The notes beneath the pieces were generated by a model. That model saw only the letters and a list, made by a program, of their open reading frames with translations, was not told the origin of the DNA and made no database searches. From Actinomycetota bacterium (lineage in GTDB: Bacteria > Actinomycetota > Actinomycetes > Nanopelagicales > Nanopelagicaceae), in assembly GCA_947488645.1 (NCBI GenBank), contig CANLAC010000078.1:1-5607 (forward strand): DNA of 5,607 nt, in the 5' to 3' direction. The stretch's first letter is position 1; every line of letters begins with the position of its first letter. This document shows positions 5,538-5,607 of this stretch, piece after piece. The position numbers and the translations under genes were made by a program.

Positions 5538-5607
5538 AGCCCTCGCGCTTGCGGATCTTTGTACCTAACCAGCGAACTGGATCGTACTTAATATCTGCAA
5601 CGCGCTC
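5533..5607 (-). CDS. C-terminal end of an unidentified protein (N-terminus beyond window)
   Basis: The last 24 codons plus TAA of a minus-strand gene that enters from the right edge. Of the three minus-strand frames it is the only one open over this stretch; the other two hit stops within it. The tail includes DPVRWLGTKIRKREGL, which is basic and soluble-looking. I do not recognise the family from so short a piece. The stop lies 7 nt upstream of the holin-like gene start, so read-through transcription into the membrane-protein operon is possible in addition to its own TATAAT box. Confidence 0.6.
   Translation of the reverse strand, partial: ERVADIKYDPVRWLGTKIRKREGL

Noticed and set aside
5191..5538. 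115-codon plus-strand open frame
   Set aside because: Antisense shadow of the holin-like gene; the product lacks family features, and the minus-strand protein has clear transmembrane and family motifs.
5526..5607. Fluoride riboswitch upstream of the crcB operon
   Set aside because: The stretch is coding sequence of the preceding gene up to 7 nt before the operon start, and the promoter geometry leaves no leader for an aptamer.

Overview
The window reads as a compact, gene-dense bacterial chromosome segment, probably from an actinobacterium with unusually modest GC. By eye the base composition is close to balanced or slightly AT-leaning. The evidence for Actinobacteria is an FprA/adrenodoxin-reductase-type ferredoxin-NADP+ reductase, a PepP of the long actinobacterial kind with an HGVSHMLGMDVHDC active-site block, TTG and GTG starts, and at least two genes whose promoter geometry implies leaderless mRNA. 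The composition fits streamlined freshwater actinobacteria (acI/Nanopelagicales type). That placement is inference and was not tested by any search.

Layout. (1) 1-1534, minus: a secreted bifunctional metallophosphatase/5'-nucleotidase with an N-terminal fibronectin-III-like domain, running off the left edge. (2) 1609-2877, minus: an FprA-type ferredoxin-NADP+ reductase with a TTG start and a good Shine-Dalgarno. (3) 2904-2992, minus: tRNA-Ser(GCU), whose 3' end lies only 26 nt upstream of the reductase start. (4) 2993-3055: a 63-bp divergent promoter region. (5) 3056-4498, plus: Xaa-Pro aminopeptidase (pepP), the only plus-strand gene, probably leaderless. (6) 4490-5525, minus: a three-gene membrane-protein operon, YvlD/phage-holin-4_2-like protein then crcB (second copy) then crcB (first copy), with an 8-nt gap and a 4-nt overlap. 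Its last gene overlaps the end of pepP by 9 bp, tail to tail. (7) 5533-5607, minus: the last 24 codons of an unidentified gene.

How the genes relate. The two crcB genes encode the two halves of a heterodimeric Fluc fluoride channel. Their Lys/Arg distributions are opposite, so each should be locked in the opposite membrane orientation, and their phenylalanine-box residues differ in a complementary way. The nucleotidase probably releases phosphate and nucleosides from extracellular nucleotides, PepP trims X-Pro peptides in the cytoplasm, and the reductase supplies reduced ferredoxin from NADPH. These look like ordinary core and accessory metabolism.

I found no convincing new multi-gene system. 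The points most worth a second look are the antiparallel crcB pair, the matching leaderless promoters (one overlapping the stop codon of the gene before it), the tRNA-reductase arrangement, and a hairpin one base past the crcB stop that sits inside the end of pepP. No stretch above 300 bases lacks a gene.
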